Origin: Euphorbia lathyris
Taxonomy: Eukaryota > Streptophyta > Magnoliopsida > Malpighiales > Euphorbiaceae
Assembly (NCBI RefSeq): GCF_963576675.1
Contig: NC_088916.1
Location: 50,035,001-50,099,000 of the forward strand
Length of the DNA stretch: 64,000 nucleotides
Direction: 5' to 3'
Below are positions 1 to 12,778 of this stretch, one piece after another (the first letter of the stretch is position 1; the number at the start of each line of letters is the position of its first letter). Below the pieces are notes generated by a model that saw only the letters and a program-made list of their open reading frames with translations, had not been told where the DNA came from and searched no databases. A program made the position numbers and the translations under genes.

Positions 1-518
1 TTTTTATTCTTTGGATCACCATGAGTTTTGGTATGCCTCCTATAGCCATCCGGGGAAATCTCACTGATGACAATACAGGTTATGCGCTATGTAGAATAGT
101 TCGCTAGTAATTAATAGTCTCTTATTTCTTTTCTTTTCGTTCTGTCTGGACGCCTGCGCCTTCCATTATTATACAAAAAAAAAAAAAATATTGTACTGAA
201 TAAATAATTAATTATGCAAGCTTAATAATATAGAAGAAAGTGATGTTCCTATAGGAGAGACTATAGTATCCATAAATGTTAGCATGTCGTCCATAATTCT
301 GACAAAGATGATACAATTAATACAATAACTGAGGAGACATAATCTTCATATGTTCTAAAACTCAATTTTCTCGATATTTCCGAACACATATACCACTAAC
401 TGGTTGGTACATATTAACAGCCTGCCCGAAGCTTGTCTAACCAAAATATGTGTGTTATCATATATACAAACTCATCTTACTTTACTTATATAAACTGTCA
501 TAGTATTGGGGTTTTCCA
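1..518. other. Intergenic, AT-rich
   Basis: No gene is supported here. A run of 14 A at 175-188 follows a short GC-richer stretch and could be the tail of a retroposed sequence (a LINE 3' end on the plus strand), but I see no domain upstream because the window starts too close. The rest is low-complexity AT-rich DNA. Confidence 0.5.
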
Positions 519-646
519 TTTGATTGTATCGAAAGGCCCAATGAATTGGGATTTTCCTATTGGACCAGGTCATTTCGGGGCAAGCGGATCATTTATGATG
601 AAGAGGATGAGATTCAACAGAGAATGATTCGGGGCCTTTGTCAGAG
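519..646 (+). pseudogene. ycf2: ycf2-like plastid DNA fragment (NUPT)
   Basis: The frame starting at 519 reads [18 protein letters not shown] followed by IIYDEEDE, which I recognise as an internal segment of the chloroplast Ycf2 protein, a large plastid-encoded ATPase-like protein. The match ends in a frameshift near 615; the next stretch resembles the following Ycf2 residues (ENDS) in another frame. Surrounding DNA is nuclear and AT-rich, so this is best read as a short nuclear insertion of plastid DNA, not a functional gene. A plastid piece that came through the mitochondrial genome is an alternative. The identification rests on remembered protein similarity, not on a search. Confidence 0.65.
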
Positions 647-2433
647 ATTAACATAAGATCTACGATTTCTTCCTTCAAAATTTTATAGTTGTTGGAAATA
701 TTTGGTATGAGCAGAGTAAAAAGTCCACCCGTAAACAGAACCGACCAGATCCATTAAAAAGAAAGGAGGCTAGAGTTTGCTATAACCATTTCTTATGAAT
801 AGAGAACTTGTTGTTATTAAGTTATCCTAATCACAGTAGCAAGTTAGGAGACAAAAAGTTTACTTTCCTCTGTCTTGTAATACGGTGTGCTGACCCCTTA
901 TACCTCTCTCACGGACAATCGCTCTTAGTTCGTGGATCTATCGTTTCTTCCCTCGATTAACCTCAACGTGGTCAAAGCGTGATCAATAATACAAAGATCG
1001 TGATGATCAAAACAATTATATTATATCTTATTTTTTTTCTCATTCCATGCCGTACACCGCTGGTAATCACATCAAAGATAATCCATTCTTCAAAAGGTAA
1101 TCTGATAACCCGACTTGATTATGTGATATTTTTCCTTCATTACATATCTCATGTTCTATCAGTTCGAGATCCGTGAATATGAAGAAATAAATCTTTTTGA
1201 TTGAATAAAATGGAAATATATGTTGTTTTGGTTTTATTTTGTGAGAAAACTGTGTTTAGATTGTGTTTTCTGCGTATTTAGAGTGTCTAAAGAGATTGAA
1301 ATCGCAAAAATAGTGCAATTTTAATTCTCATGTTTACTCAACATTGTAATTTCAAATATCGAAGATGAGCTTTTTTTCATGTCCAATTTCATGTTTTGTC
1401 CACACTACAACTTGCAACGTTTTGGTCATTCAATGAAACTCGAAATTGCATATTTTTTATTGAAAAAAAATTCATATTCTGTTAATAAGGTTTGAAATTA
1501 TACCATCTCACAAGAGTATCTCTAACCTCTTAGTTTGACTCTTAAGTTAAAGTTTAAGGATGATGAATAAAAATGAACATCTTCATCATCTCTATTAATA
1601 GAGAGTCTCTCTCCACCAGGAACGGATCTAAGGGAGGGCTTGAGCACCCATTGGTCACTAGAAAACACTAAAAATTCTATGAAAATTGTGTACGAGTTTT
1701 TAATTTTTTTTTGTGTAAAACACCAAAAATATTAATTTAGCACCCATGATCAGTCACTACTCTCCACTCTTAGTGCATTCTTATTTCATTTTTTTATTAA
1801 TAATTTATTATTAAGGATTATTTCTTCTCTCACTATTGATAAATATAACAATAATTAATAATTTTAATAATAAATTGGTAATTATTAAAAAGCAAATATG
1901 AGGAGTATTATTGGAGATAATATGTATTAGTCACTATTAAATTACTAAGAGTCAATTATTTATATTATTTCAGAGTGTAGATTAAGAGTCTCTTGGATAT
2001 ATTCTAAATGTGTTAGACTTAAGATTAGAGGCAACCCCATTATTTTAGAGGCCTCAATTTTCATATTCTATTTTTTATTTTTACAAATCTAAATTTAATA
2101 AATATTAAATTTTAATTAATTTTGGACTGGACCAAGAAAACTCAAAGAAAGATCAACTCCGAAACAATTTATAGAGAGCGGAGAATAATGTTTGTTAAGA
2201 CAAAAAATGTGAAATAAATTTTGGAAGCGTCTCTATTGTGCTATTTGGTTGTTGAGGGTGGTGATTTTCTTTAAAAAAACACGCGTTGTCGACTTTCGAT
2301 TCATTTTAGCAATTAGTTGTGTTCATGTTTTCTATATATGATTACTGTTAAATTTAGATACGAGATAATATTTATTTATAAGGATAATTTTTAAAAATTA
2401 AGATTTAAATATTATTGTATTATACTCCCTCCG
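647..2433. other. Intergenic, AT-rich
   Basis: There is no supportable gene. The stretch 850-1180 has a somewhat different composition and may be a further organellar fragment, but I could not identify it. Around 1505-2030 there are weakly inverted segments rich in CTCTTAA/TTAAGAG that may be an old MITE with later insertions; the ends could not be fixed. Confidence 0.4.
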
Positions 2434-2442
2434 TATTTTTTT

Positions 2443-2791
2443 GGAATAAGGTGCAAAAATACTCATAACGTTTACAGTCAGAAATAATTTTACCATTAAC
2501 GTCCAAAATAATACAATTTTACCCCTAATGTTTGCATACAAAAGCAATTTTACCTCTAATATTAATAAGTTGGGTCAATTTGAGAAATAATTTATCAAAC
2601 TATCTTCTCGGTGATGAATTTTGGTCATCTACACTTCACATGTGCGTCATTTTATCACTCATTAATAACAGAACACAAGTATTTGATTAGGCGTAAAAAA
2701 AGTTTTAAAAAATTAAACAAATATACTATTTTTTTACGAGTTGGACAAAAAAATTCAAATATTTCACCGAATTATAAATATTAACCTCCAA
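2443..2791. mobile_element. Left part of long-TIR element split by Helitron
   Basis: The segment from 2443 is the inverted partner of 35326 back to about 35220. Both arms read GGTG(C/T)AAAAA followed by TAACGTTTA(C/G)AGTC and then several phrases of the type CAATTTTACC(C/T)(C/T)TAA. Possible 9-bp duplications are TATTTTTTT (2434-2442) and TATTTTCAA (35327-35335), 7 of 9 matching. The length of the arms and the 9-bp spacing suggest a Mutator-like MITE. No coding capacity is visible. It is the oldest layer of the nest because the Helitron lies inside it. Confidence 0.6.
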
Positions 2792-3115
2792 TCTATACTA
2801 TATATAATAGTGGAAGCAGAGAGAAAATGAGAGAAGTGTTTTAGATGCTTATTTCATTAGTTGTCAAACATTTAAAAATCAAGATTAAAAAGGATTTTAA
2901 TTAATTAAAATTTTATATTTAATAAAATAAAATAATTAATTTGATATGAAATTGTTGGCCCAAAATAAATAAATTTTATTTTATGTATTATTTTATCATT
3001 TATTATTTTCTGTATATACAATACTTGGGTGTCGATTTTAGGATATAGTTTATACTTTGCCTAGAAAATAATAAATGATAAAATAAAAAATGAAAATATA
3101 TTCGTAACTCGCCTC

Positions 3116-3535
3116 GAACACGCGGGGCGTGCATCCTCATACGCGGGGCGTATACCAGCCATCCGAAGACGTTCCGCTTCAGAGACTCCATTACGCGGGG
3201 CGTGCCTTCCTATACGCCACGCGTAAAACGCACCAACAAGACGTTTCAGGATCAGGAGCACAAACACGCGGGGCGTGCATTCTCATACGCGGGGCGTGCC
3301 TTCCTACGCCGCGTAAGCTTTAGCAATAAGGCGCTCCAAGTTCAGGAGCCGCACTACGCGAGGCGTACATTTCCATACGCGGAGCGTATACCGCGCATCC
3401 GAAGACGTTCCGCTTTAGAGACTCGTTTACGCGGGACGTACCTTCCTGTACGCCACGCGTAAACGTCACCGACAAGACGCACCAAGTTCAGGAGCCGCAC
3501 TACGCATGGCGTAGCTAGACTTACACGGGGGGTGT
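3116..3535. repeat. GC-rich ACGCGGGGCGT motif cluster in U3
   Basis: Roughly a dozen copies of (T/A)ACGCGGGGCGT or variants such as ACGCCACGCGT and ACGCGAGGCGT occur in an otherwise AT-rich LTR, with spacers such as TCCGAAGACGTTCCGCTT repeated twice. Plus and minus versions of the motif can pair with each other. The cluster ends about 330 bp before the TATA box. The same cluster occurs at 16970-17395 and 30298-30722 and, in another arrangement, behind pol at 26480-26690. Confidence 0.85.
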
Positions 3536-3859
3536 TCTTTCTCTCGGCAAACTAGAGGTCAATTCTCGTCCGGAGCTCGTCATCGATCACCGATTTCTCA
3601 GAACGCATCCGGACACAGCCACGGGCTAGCCTACAAGCTCATCCCCATCCTCATATCCAAGTCCAAGCCTTAAGATTTTTCAAACCACAAGGTAGTGGAA
3701 TGATGTGGCATGGTGGAAGTTAATGGTAGTTGGAGGAAGTTGAGGAAGTTGATGATGTGGCAAGGTAGTGGGCAAAGGTTAGAGAGAAAAATAAGGGGTA
3801 GTTGACCAATAATTACCAAAATACCACTAAATAATTACCAAAACGCCACTCTAAAAAAC

Positions 3860-3868
3860 TATAAATAG
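3860..3868 (+). promoter_or_regulatory. LTR TATA box
   Basis: TATAAATAG followed by CCCCCTCCCC. Identical boxes lie in the middle LTR (17714-17722) and the 3' LTR (31043-31051). The position two thirds of the way before the gag leader fits an RNA polymerase II start in the LTR. Confidence 0.7.
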
Positions 3869-5150
3869 ACCCCCTCCCCTTCATAAAAAATCACTCATTC
3901 AACACACAAAACCCCCTCTCAAAGGTCCAATGCTTAGTCTCTAGTCCCTTTGGTTCTTGGTTCTTAGTTCTTAGTTCTTCAAGTTCTTCTTTTGTTCTTC
4001 ATTTTTCTTAGCTTTAATTCCTTCTTTTAACTTGCCTTTAGCCTCAATTTAGTTCCAATAGTCTCTTTCCAAGTTTTTTCAAATCAATTTAGCATTCCCA
4101 AGCCTTTAATTTACTCAATTCATAGCTAGAATTCTGTTTTCAAATTAATTTTCCAGATTCGTTCAATTACTTTCAAAGCCCGATTTCGTCCATTTAAAGT
4201 CATTTTTTGCTTTCAATCCCTTCAACAAAGTTGTTCCTGACATCCTGAAGTTCGATTTAGTGTATTTATTTTCCCAATTCCGTGTGCAGAAACTCTATTT
4301 ACAAGCCGATCTTTCCAGCCCAAATTCTTTTAGATACTCTGTTTCCAGAATTTTCTAGATCCGTCCAGTTATTTTCAACTCCCAATTTCGTCTACTTAGC
4401 ATCCGTTTTAGCCTTTGATCCCTTATAGAAGTTTGTTCCTGATATTCCGAAGTTAAATTTAGACTATTTAATTGTCCAATTCCGAGTTCTTAAGCACCCA
4501 ATCGAGCTCCCCAAAGTTAAAGATTAAATCTGCCGCATTTTGCCTACCATACGTTTCAGATTGCCAAGATCATATACCATACGGGCCCGACCGGCTGCAG
4601 CTCTCCAAGAACCTCGCACCAACACCAAAATTCAACGTCAATCCGAGATAGCTATTTTGGCTCCGAGTTTGTTGTTGAATTTCAATTTGTTTTATCGCAT
4701 TTCAATTCTTTGTATTGATTTGTTTATTCTAATTCAATTGACTACCTATATGTTTAATATAGAGATTTCTCAATTGTAATTCATTTCATTTTTATGCTTT
4801 TTGAACATGTGTATTCAAACCTTGATTCATCAATAAATACCGATTTTTCCAAAATCTCGTGTCAATTTCGCACTTTATTTTCCTTTATCTTTCCGTCTTT
4901 AATTTATCCATATTAGCTTAAATAAAAATAATATATCTCGCAAAGTTTCTATAACGGCGCGAGAGACCCAAGAGGGACTTTTTCAATCCTTGCGTCCCTC
5001 GTCAATCGCCTCGTTTAGATTTCAAGTTTTGGCACGCAAATTCCATAAACTTAACCATTTTGATTGAGAAATAATCTTCTCTGGCACGCCCGCACCCTAA
5101 CCACACGTGACAAGGTTGAAAATTAGCATATTCGCAAAATATCGCTAACA

Positions 5151-5173
5151 ATTTTTGGCACGCCCAGTGGGAC
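5151..5173 (+). promoter_or_regulatory. Primer-binding-site region, copy A
   Basis: Directly behind the LTR end the sequence reads ATTTTTGGCACGCCCAGTGG, repeated at 19002 in copy B. The TTGGC(A/G)C start and position are those of gypsy primer sites. Which tRNA primes it I cannot state without comparing tRNA 3' ends. Confidence 0.6.
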
Positions 5174-5382
5174 TTTTGTTTTTAGCTTAGCCAAAAATTG
5201 CAAAAGCCCGTTTACTTTCATACCACGTATAGATTTTTCATTCAGTTTTTAAAACCGCTTGTTTTTCATGCTTTGCTTTTATTCCATTAATAGTTATTTA
5301 TTTATTTCTTTGTTCTTTCTTTTTTTCAACACTAGATTACTAACTTAATTTCATCATTTTCACCTATAAGTACTCACAAAGG

Positions 5383-8310
5383 ATGCCTCCTAGGAAGAAC
5401 ATCGGGAAAGATCCAATTCCATCGGACTCCGAAGAGAATCGAAGTCAAAACCAAGATCACAATAATGAGTCTGGAATGCCCGAAGGCTTTGTGGCCGAGA
5501 CTGTGAGCCATAGTGGAGGTGCAAACAACCAACCACCTCAAGGCCCGCCCATATTCGACTTGGCACCATTTATAGCAAATATGGAGAAGCAAATCAACCA
5601 ATTTCTACATGGGTTTTCACAATCCATGAGAGAGAATCATGAGGCTATATACAGCGCAATGCAAGCTAGCAACGAGGCCATGTTCAAAGCTAACAGCGAT
5701 GCGATAAACGATTCCAACAAGGTTCCGGCCCTCGAGGAAAGGATTGTCGATTTAACCGGAGAAATCGGCAAAATCCCAGAAAAATGTGCCGAGCTTTTCT
5801 CACAAAAGTCAAGATCCGAAGGACCAGCAAGCAATGGAAAAGGAACACCGATCTCAGGTGCCAGTGAAAGGTATACCCCTCCACCAATCCGGGAAGAAAA
5901 CCTCAGGTTCAATGAGCGCGACGATAGGATCAGCCCAGAACCCGTTCAAGTCCCACCACCTCAACAACAGTTTAGGTCACATACTGGGCCTAGTAACCAT
6001 GCCGAACATTACGAGGAGAGCTATACTCGTAACTCGAGGGGCAATGGGAGAGGAAGTAGCTTTCACCCACAACGGACGACGTACACATGCGTGGAACCCA
6101 CCAACAACGTAGGAGAAGCCCAACACATAAAGAACATCATCCAAGATATTTATGGGCCAGCCATAAAGGAGGTGTACTGATCCGAATTCCAAAAACCGTA
6201 TCCACGGCAGTACGACCAACTATATCCCTTACCTCACAATTTTAGAGTCCCTGATTTCACTTTATTTTCAGGAGAAGAAGGGCAATCCACCGTAGAGCAT
6301 GTGGCATGTTTCACCATTCAGTGCAGTGGTTTGAGCATGGACACGAACTTCGACATGTTGCGCTTGCGACTATTCCCAGGATCACTAACGGGACCAGCGT
6401 TATCTTGGTATGCCACTTTGCCATCAGGATCCATTCATGTATGGGAGCAAATGGAAAGGCTTTTCCATAACCAATTCTATCGAATGGAGCCCGAGGTTTG
6501 TGTGGCGGAACTGTCCCGAATGACGCAACGGCATGGGGAACCAGTTGAAAATTTTATCAAGCGATTCAAAAAGATGGGACATCGATGCCGAATCAACATC
6601 CCTGAGGTCAAATTCGTAAAGATTGCCCAACGTGGACTAGAGTTCGAAAACTGGAAGAAATTTCAGGGAATCGACTTTCATGATTACTATGAATTGGTGG
6701 CCAAAGTTTCAGAGTACGAGGAATTGATGAGGGAAGATCATCGACGCAAGAAGAACTCAGTGGGAAGCTATCAATGGGAGGTACAAACACATGAGGTAGC
6801 CATCGCCGACCTAACAAACACCGGATCTCGAACATGTCCTGTGTTGTTAAAAAATCCCAAAACACCCGAGGTAGTCAAAAGAGTTCCAACCACCCAATAT
6901 ACTTTTGATGTCTCAAAGACGGAAGAGATTTTTGATTATTTGCTAAAAGAGCAGTTCATCACGTTACCACCTAGGCATGTGATCCCATCTAAAGAGGAAA
7001 TACGCGAACGAGATTACTGTAAGTATCACGACAACTGGAGCCATAATACTCAAGCTTGTTTTGGTTTTAGAAATGCCGTGCAGGATAGGATTAACCGCGG
7101 GGTACTCCAATTCCTGGAGAAGAAGGAAAGCATCCTGATCGACGATGACCCATTCCCAGTAGCCAACATGATCAATGCCACTTCACTAGTGTGGGGGGGC
7201 AAAGGAAAGCAACGTTGCGACCTAAAGATCCGGCAGATATGGGTACCAAAAGCGATACCGTCTAAGTTGGAGGATAGCTCAAGGCAATCATAAAATACAA
7301 AGAGAAGAGATGTGCAACAACAACGACCACATTTTGTGACACCTTCGAGCACGTCACCCATCGATCAATGGCAATTGAATAGCCACAAGAAGTTCCCAAG
7401 GCCTCTCTCCAAAAACGCGAAAAGAAGATTAAGGAAAAGAGAGGCAGAAAAGAGAAATGATCGAAAGGAATCATCCAACGTTAACTCTAATGACGCGAAA
7501 GGAGGAGGAAAAAACTAAGAGAAAAACCTCCAGATCCGGGTTGGAGATTTCATCATACGGATAGAGTGTGCAGCTACCTCTTTAATTTTACCTTCGGATT
7601 TTAGAGGTGAAGACACCAAGAAGGAAGTCCCCAAACTCGAGCACAAGGAGCAAGAAGACACAATACCGAACGCATCGGGTGAAGAAGGCATGAAGAGGGT
7701 TTACTTTGACAAGCCCACTCCAAGGATGACCCGCCATATTAAACCTTTATACGTCAAGGCTCACGTAGATGGAAAACCGATCTCCAGAGTGCTCATCGAT
7801 AATGGATCAACCGTTAACATCATGCCGATGAAGATGGTCCTAGCCTTAGGAAAATCGGAGGAAGATATAATCTCGTCAGAGGTGTCGGTTTCAGCCTTCA
7901 CGGGAGAAATTGCGAAGACTTATGGTGTCCTACCTTTGGAGCTCACTATTGGCTCTCACACCGCCATGGCTGCTTTCTTCGTGGTAAATTCGACTGCGAG
8001 CTATCAGGCGCTTTTGGGGAGAGATTGGATTCATTCCAACTCATGCATCCCCTCGTCATTACACCAACTCCTTCTATTTTGGAAGGGAGACGATGTGGAA
8101 GTTGTTTGGGCGAACGAGAAGCCGTTCGAAACTTACTCCGATATGGTCGAAGCTAGACTCTACGAGGAATCTGTTGGCCCAATCCGAGTTGGGTCTAGTT
8201 ATGAGGAGCAATCATGTGGCGAAGAAATTAAGAACATCCTAAAGCCAACGGCAATCGTACCTCGCCGAAGGCCAGTCCGTAATGAACCGATTATTGAAGA
8301 AATTCCATGA
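5383..8310 (+). pseudogene. gag-protease, copy A (three stops)
   Basis: This is the gag and protease region. The start MPPRKNIGKDPIPSDSEENR at 5383 leads into a hydrophilic N-terminal gag part (to 6177) and then the capsid-like retrotransposon gag domain (about 6190-6900, with LFPGSLTGPALSWYATL). A zinc-knuckle-like CX2HX4HX4C (CKYHDNWSHNTQAC, near 7018-7060) follows. The retropepsin has active site LIDNGSTVNIMP near 7795-7830. The frame is interrupted by TGA at 6178, TAA at 7291 and TAA at 7516; copy B has CGA, CAA and CAA at these places, so all three are C-to-T changes. The natural stop is TGA at 8308-8310, overlapping the pol ATG. Gag would form the particle and the protease would cleave the polyprotein, but this copy cannot make them intact. 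Confidence 0.85.
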
Positions 8311-11300
8311 TTAACACAAAATCGGGAAAAAAAAGTGGTAGCTTCAGCCGCTATATCAAAACTGAATGCACAACAACTAGCAGAGAAACTATACCAAGAA
8401 AATGACGTGAGGGTTTCAGAAGTCGAAACCCCCAAAGGAATAATAGAACTGAATCCTCAAGGAGAAGAAATCCAACTACAATATCTGAAGAGGGAAAACC
8501 CAAAGTTAGAAGATGAAGGTTCCATGGCAGTCGATCCTTTAGACGAAGTAAATCTAGGAACGGAAGAGGAGCCTCGGGTTACATTTGTCAGTAGCTTACT
8601 ACGCCCAACATTGAAAAAAGCCATTATCAGTTTGCTTCAGGAATTCAAAGACTGTTTCGCTTGGAATTATGATGAAATGCCCGGGTTGAGCAAGGACGTA
8701 GTGGAACATAGATTGCCAATCAAACCGGAATTCAAACCCTTCAAACAACCAACAAGGATAATGAGCAAAGAAGTGGAAGGCAAGGTGAAGGAGGAGATAG
8801 AAAAACTTTTCAAGGCTAAATTCATCAGGCCAGCAAAGTATGCTGTATGGCTATCTAACGTCGTGCCCGTAGTGAAAAAGAACGGTAAACTACGGGTATG
8901 GGTAGATTTCCGCGATCTAAATTTAGCCATGCCAAAAGACATCTATGTGATGCCTATAGCCGACATGTTAGTAGATGCTATGTCTAAAAATGAATTAATA
9001 TCTCTATGTGATTGCTATGCGGGATATAACCAAATCCCCATTGCCGAAGAGGACATTACAAAAATGGAATTTCCATGCCCAGGGTCAATCGGCACGTTCG
9101 AATGGGTCGTCATGCCATTCGTTTTAAAGAATGCTGGCGCCACATACTAAAGAGCAATGAATGCCATTTTTCACGATTTACTCGGCGCCTCTATGGAAGT
9201 ATACGTAGACGACATCGTTATTAAGTCCAAGCGAGAAGTAGAACATGTCGGTCATTTGAGGAAAAGCTTCGAACGAATGCGGAAGTATAACTTGAAGCTC
9301 AATCCTCTAAAGTGCGCCTTCGGGGTCAAAGTAGGGAACTTTCTTGGATTCTTAGTCCACCAAAGAGGAATCGAGATCGACGACAATAAGGCAAAAGCAA
9401 TCAAAGAAGCACACCCTCCAAAGAATAAAAAAGAGTTACAACGATTTTTGGGCCAAGTAAACTATTTGAGACGATTCATATCCAACTTGGCTGGGAAGTC
9501 CAGAGCATTCGCAAATCTGTTGAGGCTCAAAGACGAAGAAAGCTTCAAGTGGGACGACAAGCATCAAGCGGCGTTTGAGGAGATCAAAACTTACCTGAGT
9601 AATCCACCTGTTTTGATGCCACCAAGAGAGGGCACTCCACTCAAGCTCTATATATCAGCAACCGACGAGTCAATTGGGTGTCTACTCGCCCAAGATAATG
9701 CAAACCGCCATGAACAAGCCATCTACTACCTAAGCCGAACGTTGTTACCAGCAGAGACAAGATATAATCCAGTTGAGAAAACGTGCTTAGCCCTCTATTT
9801 CGTTTGCATGAAGTTGAGGCATTACTTGCTCAAAGCAAGAGTTTACGTGATCGCCAGCACAGACTTGATCAAGTACATGCTAAACCAGCCCATCCTCTCG
9901 GGAAGAATAGGGAAATGGTCACTAGCATTGGCCGAGTTCACCTTGACATATCTCCCGCAATCCTCAGTAAAGGGGAAAGCAATCGCAGATTTTGTAGCCG
10001 ATCACCCAACCAGTTTCCAATATCCCGAGGAGGCGGAACTTCCAATCTATCTGGCATATAAAGAGCCTTGGCAGTTAAATTTCGATGGTTCGAGCATAGA
10101 CAGCTCCAATGGAGCAGGAGTAATCATCACAGCCCCATCCGGGACTAAGACGATATTAGCTGTAAACTTGGACTTCGAATGCACGAACAATCAAGCTGAG
10201 TATGAAGCTCTGATCATTGGTTTGGAAATCTTAATCGACCTAGGAGCAAAAGAAGTCAAGATTTTTGGAGATTCACAATTGGTCATCCGACACCTAACAG
10301 GAGAATACAAATGCTCAAGTTTATCTCTGTTACCTTATTTCGCATTTGCAATCCAACTTCTGGAAATGTTTGACGAGGTCAGTTTGGAGCATATTCCAAG
10401 AAATGACAATTGGGAGGCTGACGAGTTAGCCCAAATCGCTTCTGGAATGAAGATCTCTAAAGAGACAGCATACAAAGTCGTCATCATCAGAAGACAGGGT
10501 CATCCTTCCGTGGCGGATAGAGGTGTCTAGTTCGAATCATTCGACATCGATATCAACTTAGCTCAGGATTGGAGGAAACCGTTCATCGAGTACCCCAATG
10601 ACCCATCCAAAAAAGTGAAATATTCACTAAGCATTCAATCTCGAAATTACATGTTGATGGTAGGTGATTTGTACCGTAAGAGCTACGACGGAATGCTACT
10701 TAAATGCCTCGGCTTCCCAAAAGCAATGGAGGTCATGAAGCAAGTCCATGAAGGCATATGCGGAGCTCACCAGTCGGGAAGGAGAATGCGGTGGCTTATT
10801 AATCGTCATGGGTACTTCTGGCCCACGATCCTACGAGATTGCATCACATATGCGAAGGGTTGCAAGAAATGCCAATTGTATGGCCAAGTCCAACGGGTGC
10901 CCTCAGAAGAATTACACTCAGTTGTGAAACCATGACCTTTTAGAGGATGGGCTATCGATCTAATTGGGAAAATATTTCCAGCTTCATCAAAAGGCCATTG
11001 CTTCATCATAGTTGCCACAGATTACTTTTCCAAGTGGGTAGAAGCAGCACCAATGAAGCAAGTCGGCCAAGCACAATAATCCAGTTCATCAAAGAGAACT
11101 TAATTCATAGATTCGGAATTCCAGAATCCATTACCACGGACCAAGGAACCATGTTCACAGGCGAAGATATGAATGAGTTCGCAGAAGAGTATGGGATTAA
11201 ATTGATTCATTCCACTCCATTTTATGCACAAGCGAATGGTCAAGCCGAGGCGTCCAACAAGATCCTCATCCAAATCTTGGAGAAGATGTTAGAAAACAAT

Positions 11301-11873
11301 CCTAGGGAGTGGCATAAAGTTCTCTTAGAAACACTTTGGGCTATGCGAACATCTAAGACACGAGCGACTGGAGTGAGCCCGTTTTTCCTAACGTTTGGTC
11401 ATGATGCAGTAATACCATTAGAAGTCATCGTGCCTTCACTGCGAGTAATGCGTCAGAATGACTTGGAGCCGGACAATTATGTGCAAGCCATGACCATGGA
11501 ACTAGAAGATTTGGACTATGAAAGGAAAAAAGCGCTCGATTGCATGATGATCCAAAAGAAGAAAGTGGAAGACGTGTACAACAAAAAAGTGAAAAAGAAA
11601 AGCTTCAGAGAAGGCGAGCTAGTATGGAAGCTAATCCTACCAATCGGGACGAAGGACTGTGAGCTTGGGAAGTGGTCGCCCAACTGGGAAGGACCATTTC
11701 AAGTCCACAAGGTGCTTCCCGGGAACGCGTATTGGTTGAAGAGTTTGGGCGGAGAACCACATAGGAGATACATTAACGGCAAATATTTGAAGAAATATTT
11801 TCAAAATATGTGGGACGTAATTAACATAGGAACCGATGAGAACGTCTTGCACCGCACGGGGCGTAATTTATAA
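8307..11873 (+). pseudogene. pol (RT-RNaseH-RNaseH-INT), copy A
   Basis: The ATG at 8307 overlaps the protease stop (ATGA). An extra A in the A-run at 8329-8336 shifts the frame relative to copy B. RT shows VDFRDLNLA (about 8905) and the catalytic YVDDIVIKSK at 9202. The first RNase H is the gypsy type (ATDESIGCLLAQD, 9660). The second, archaeal-type RNase H has D in FDGSS (10085), E in EYEAL (10200) and D in GDSQLV (10270). Integrase has an HHCC finger (10745-10880), first D in AIDLIG (10955), second D in TTDQGTMF (11137) and E in GQAEASNK (11245). TAA at 9148 interrupts RT, TAG at 10528 follows RNase H, TGA at 10933-10935 lies in the integrase core, and a one-base loss near 11078 shifts integrase. 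The C-terminus runs to 11873. Confidence 0.88.
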
Positions 11874-11905
11874 CGCGCGAAGCAGCCAACCCGTGAGACG
11901 TAGAA

Positions 11906-12778
11906 TTTAAGTTTGGGCAATCCCTCAACTAGTTGCTTTCTAGCTAGTTTGGCAAGAAGGTTCATGCTTACATGACCAAGTCTTCTATGACATAGCCAGG
12001 AGTTATCCTCTTTAGACACTAAGCATATATTTTTAGAAAACTGTTTTTCTAGACTCAGCATGTATACATTGTCTATACGAAGGGCAGTTAAAATCACTTT
12101 GTTTGTTTTTCCCTCTAGTATTTGACACTGAGTATCATCAAATACAACATTTCTGCCACTCTTGCAAAGCTGAGCTACACTCAGCAGATTGTATTTGAGA
12201 CCTTTAACTAAGGAGACTGACTCAATAGTTGGGTTACCTCCGATAGTACCTGAGCCGACTATCTTACCCTTCTTATTGTCTCCAAAGCTTACACTTCCAC
12301 CTCGTTTAAGCTCTAGTGTGATGAACTGAGTTTCATCACCAGTCATGTGCCTCGAGCATGCGTTGTCTACATACCACAGTTTTGATTTCTCCACGCATCT
12401 CAGGCTCACCTGCATTTTAGACTATTCATTTTTAGGTACCCAATTCTTTTTGGGTCCTCGTTTGTTAGCATAAACAGGTGCAAAGTCATATTTCAATTTA
12501 TGACGACACACTTTTATCGTGTGGCCATTTTTACCACAGAAGTCACAATGAATTACCCTTTGCGGGTGATGTTGAGTGTGGTCAGCATTATTGTGCTGAG
12601 CGTGCCAACATATCTTAGTAGTATGTCCTTTCTTTTTGCAGAAGTCACATTGGACAGTCCACTTATTGTACCAACACACTTCTCTTGTGTGCCCCTTTTT
12701 CCAGCAACAGTCACACTGTGTGAACTGTTTATGCTGACTAGTACTTGAGTACTCAGCATGAGATTTTTTATTTGAGCA
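11906..12778 (-). pseudogene. Ty1/copia gag-pol fragment (filler)
   Basis: Read on the minus strand, this is a copia segment. It holds three CX2CX4HX4C zinc knuckles (CDCCWKKGHTREVC, CDFCKKKGHTTKIC and CDFCGKNGHTIKVC) between 12720 and 12480, then the protease-like WYVDNACSRHMTG near 12350, and then the GAG-pre-integrase motif RLGHVSMNLLAKL near 11960. It begins and ends abruptly with no LTR and no target duplication. By comparison with copy B it stands in place of about 760 bp of the gypsy 3' region (26527-27289). This is more like a copied patch used in break repair than a normal insertion. Confidence 0.85.

Larger units (their letters stand above)
2953..5150 (+). repeat. 5' LTR of gypsy composite
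   Basis: This 2.2 kb LTR runs from TGTTGG to CTAACA and matches 30161-32335 along its length. U3 contains a cluster of GC-rich motifs (3116-3535). A TATA box, TATAAATAG, lies at 3860-3868, followed by a C/T-rich stretch, so transcription probably starts near 3890-3900. The downstream R/U5 part is a pyrimidine-rich leader. Several short frames in this interval overlap the repeats and have no protein meaning. Confidence 0.9.

Noticed and set aside
1505..2030. Possible old MITE with CTCTTAA arms
   Set aside because: The arms pair poorly and no target duplication could be found; only mentioned under intergenic DNA.
4540..4779. Frame of 79 codons present in all three LTRs
   Set aside because: It lies in LTR R/U5, is conserved only because the LTRs are copies, and shows no domain.
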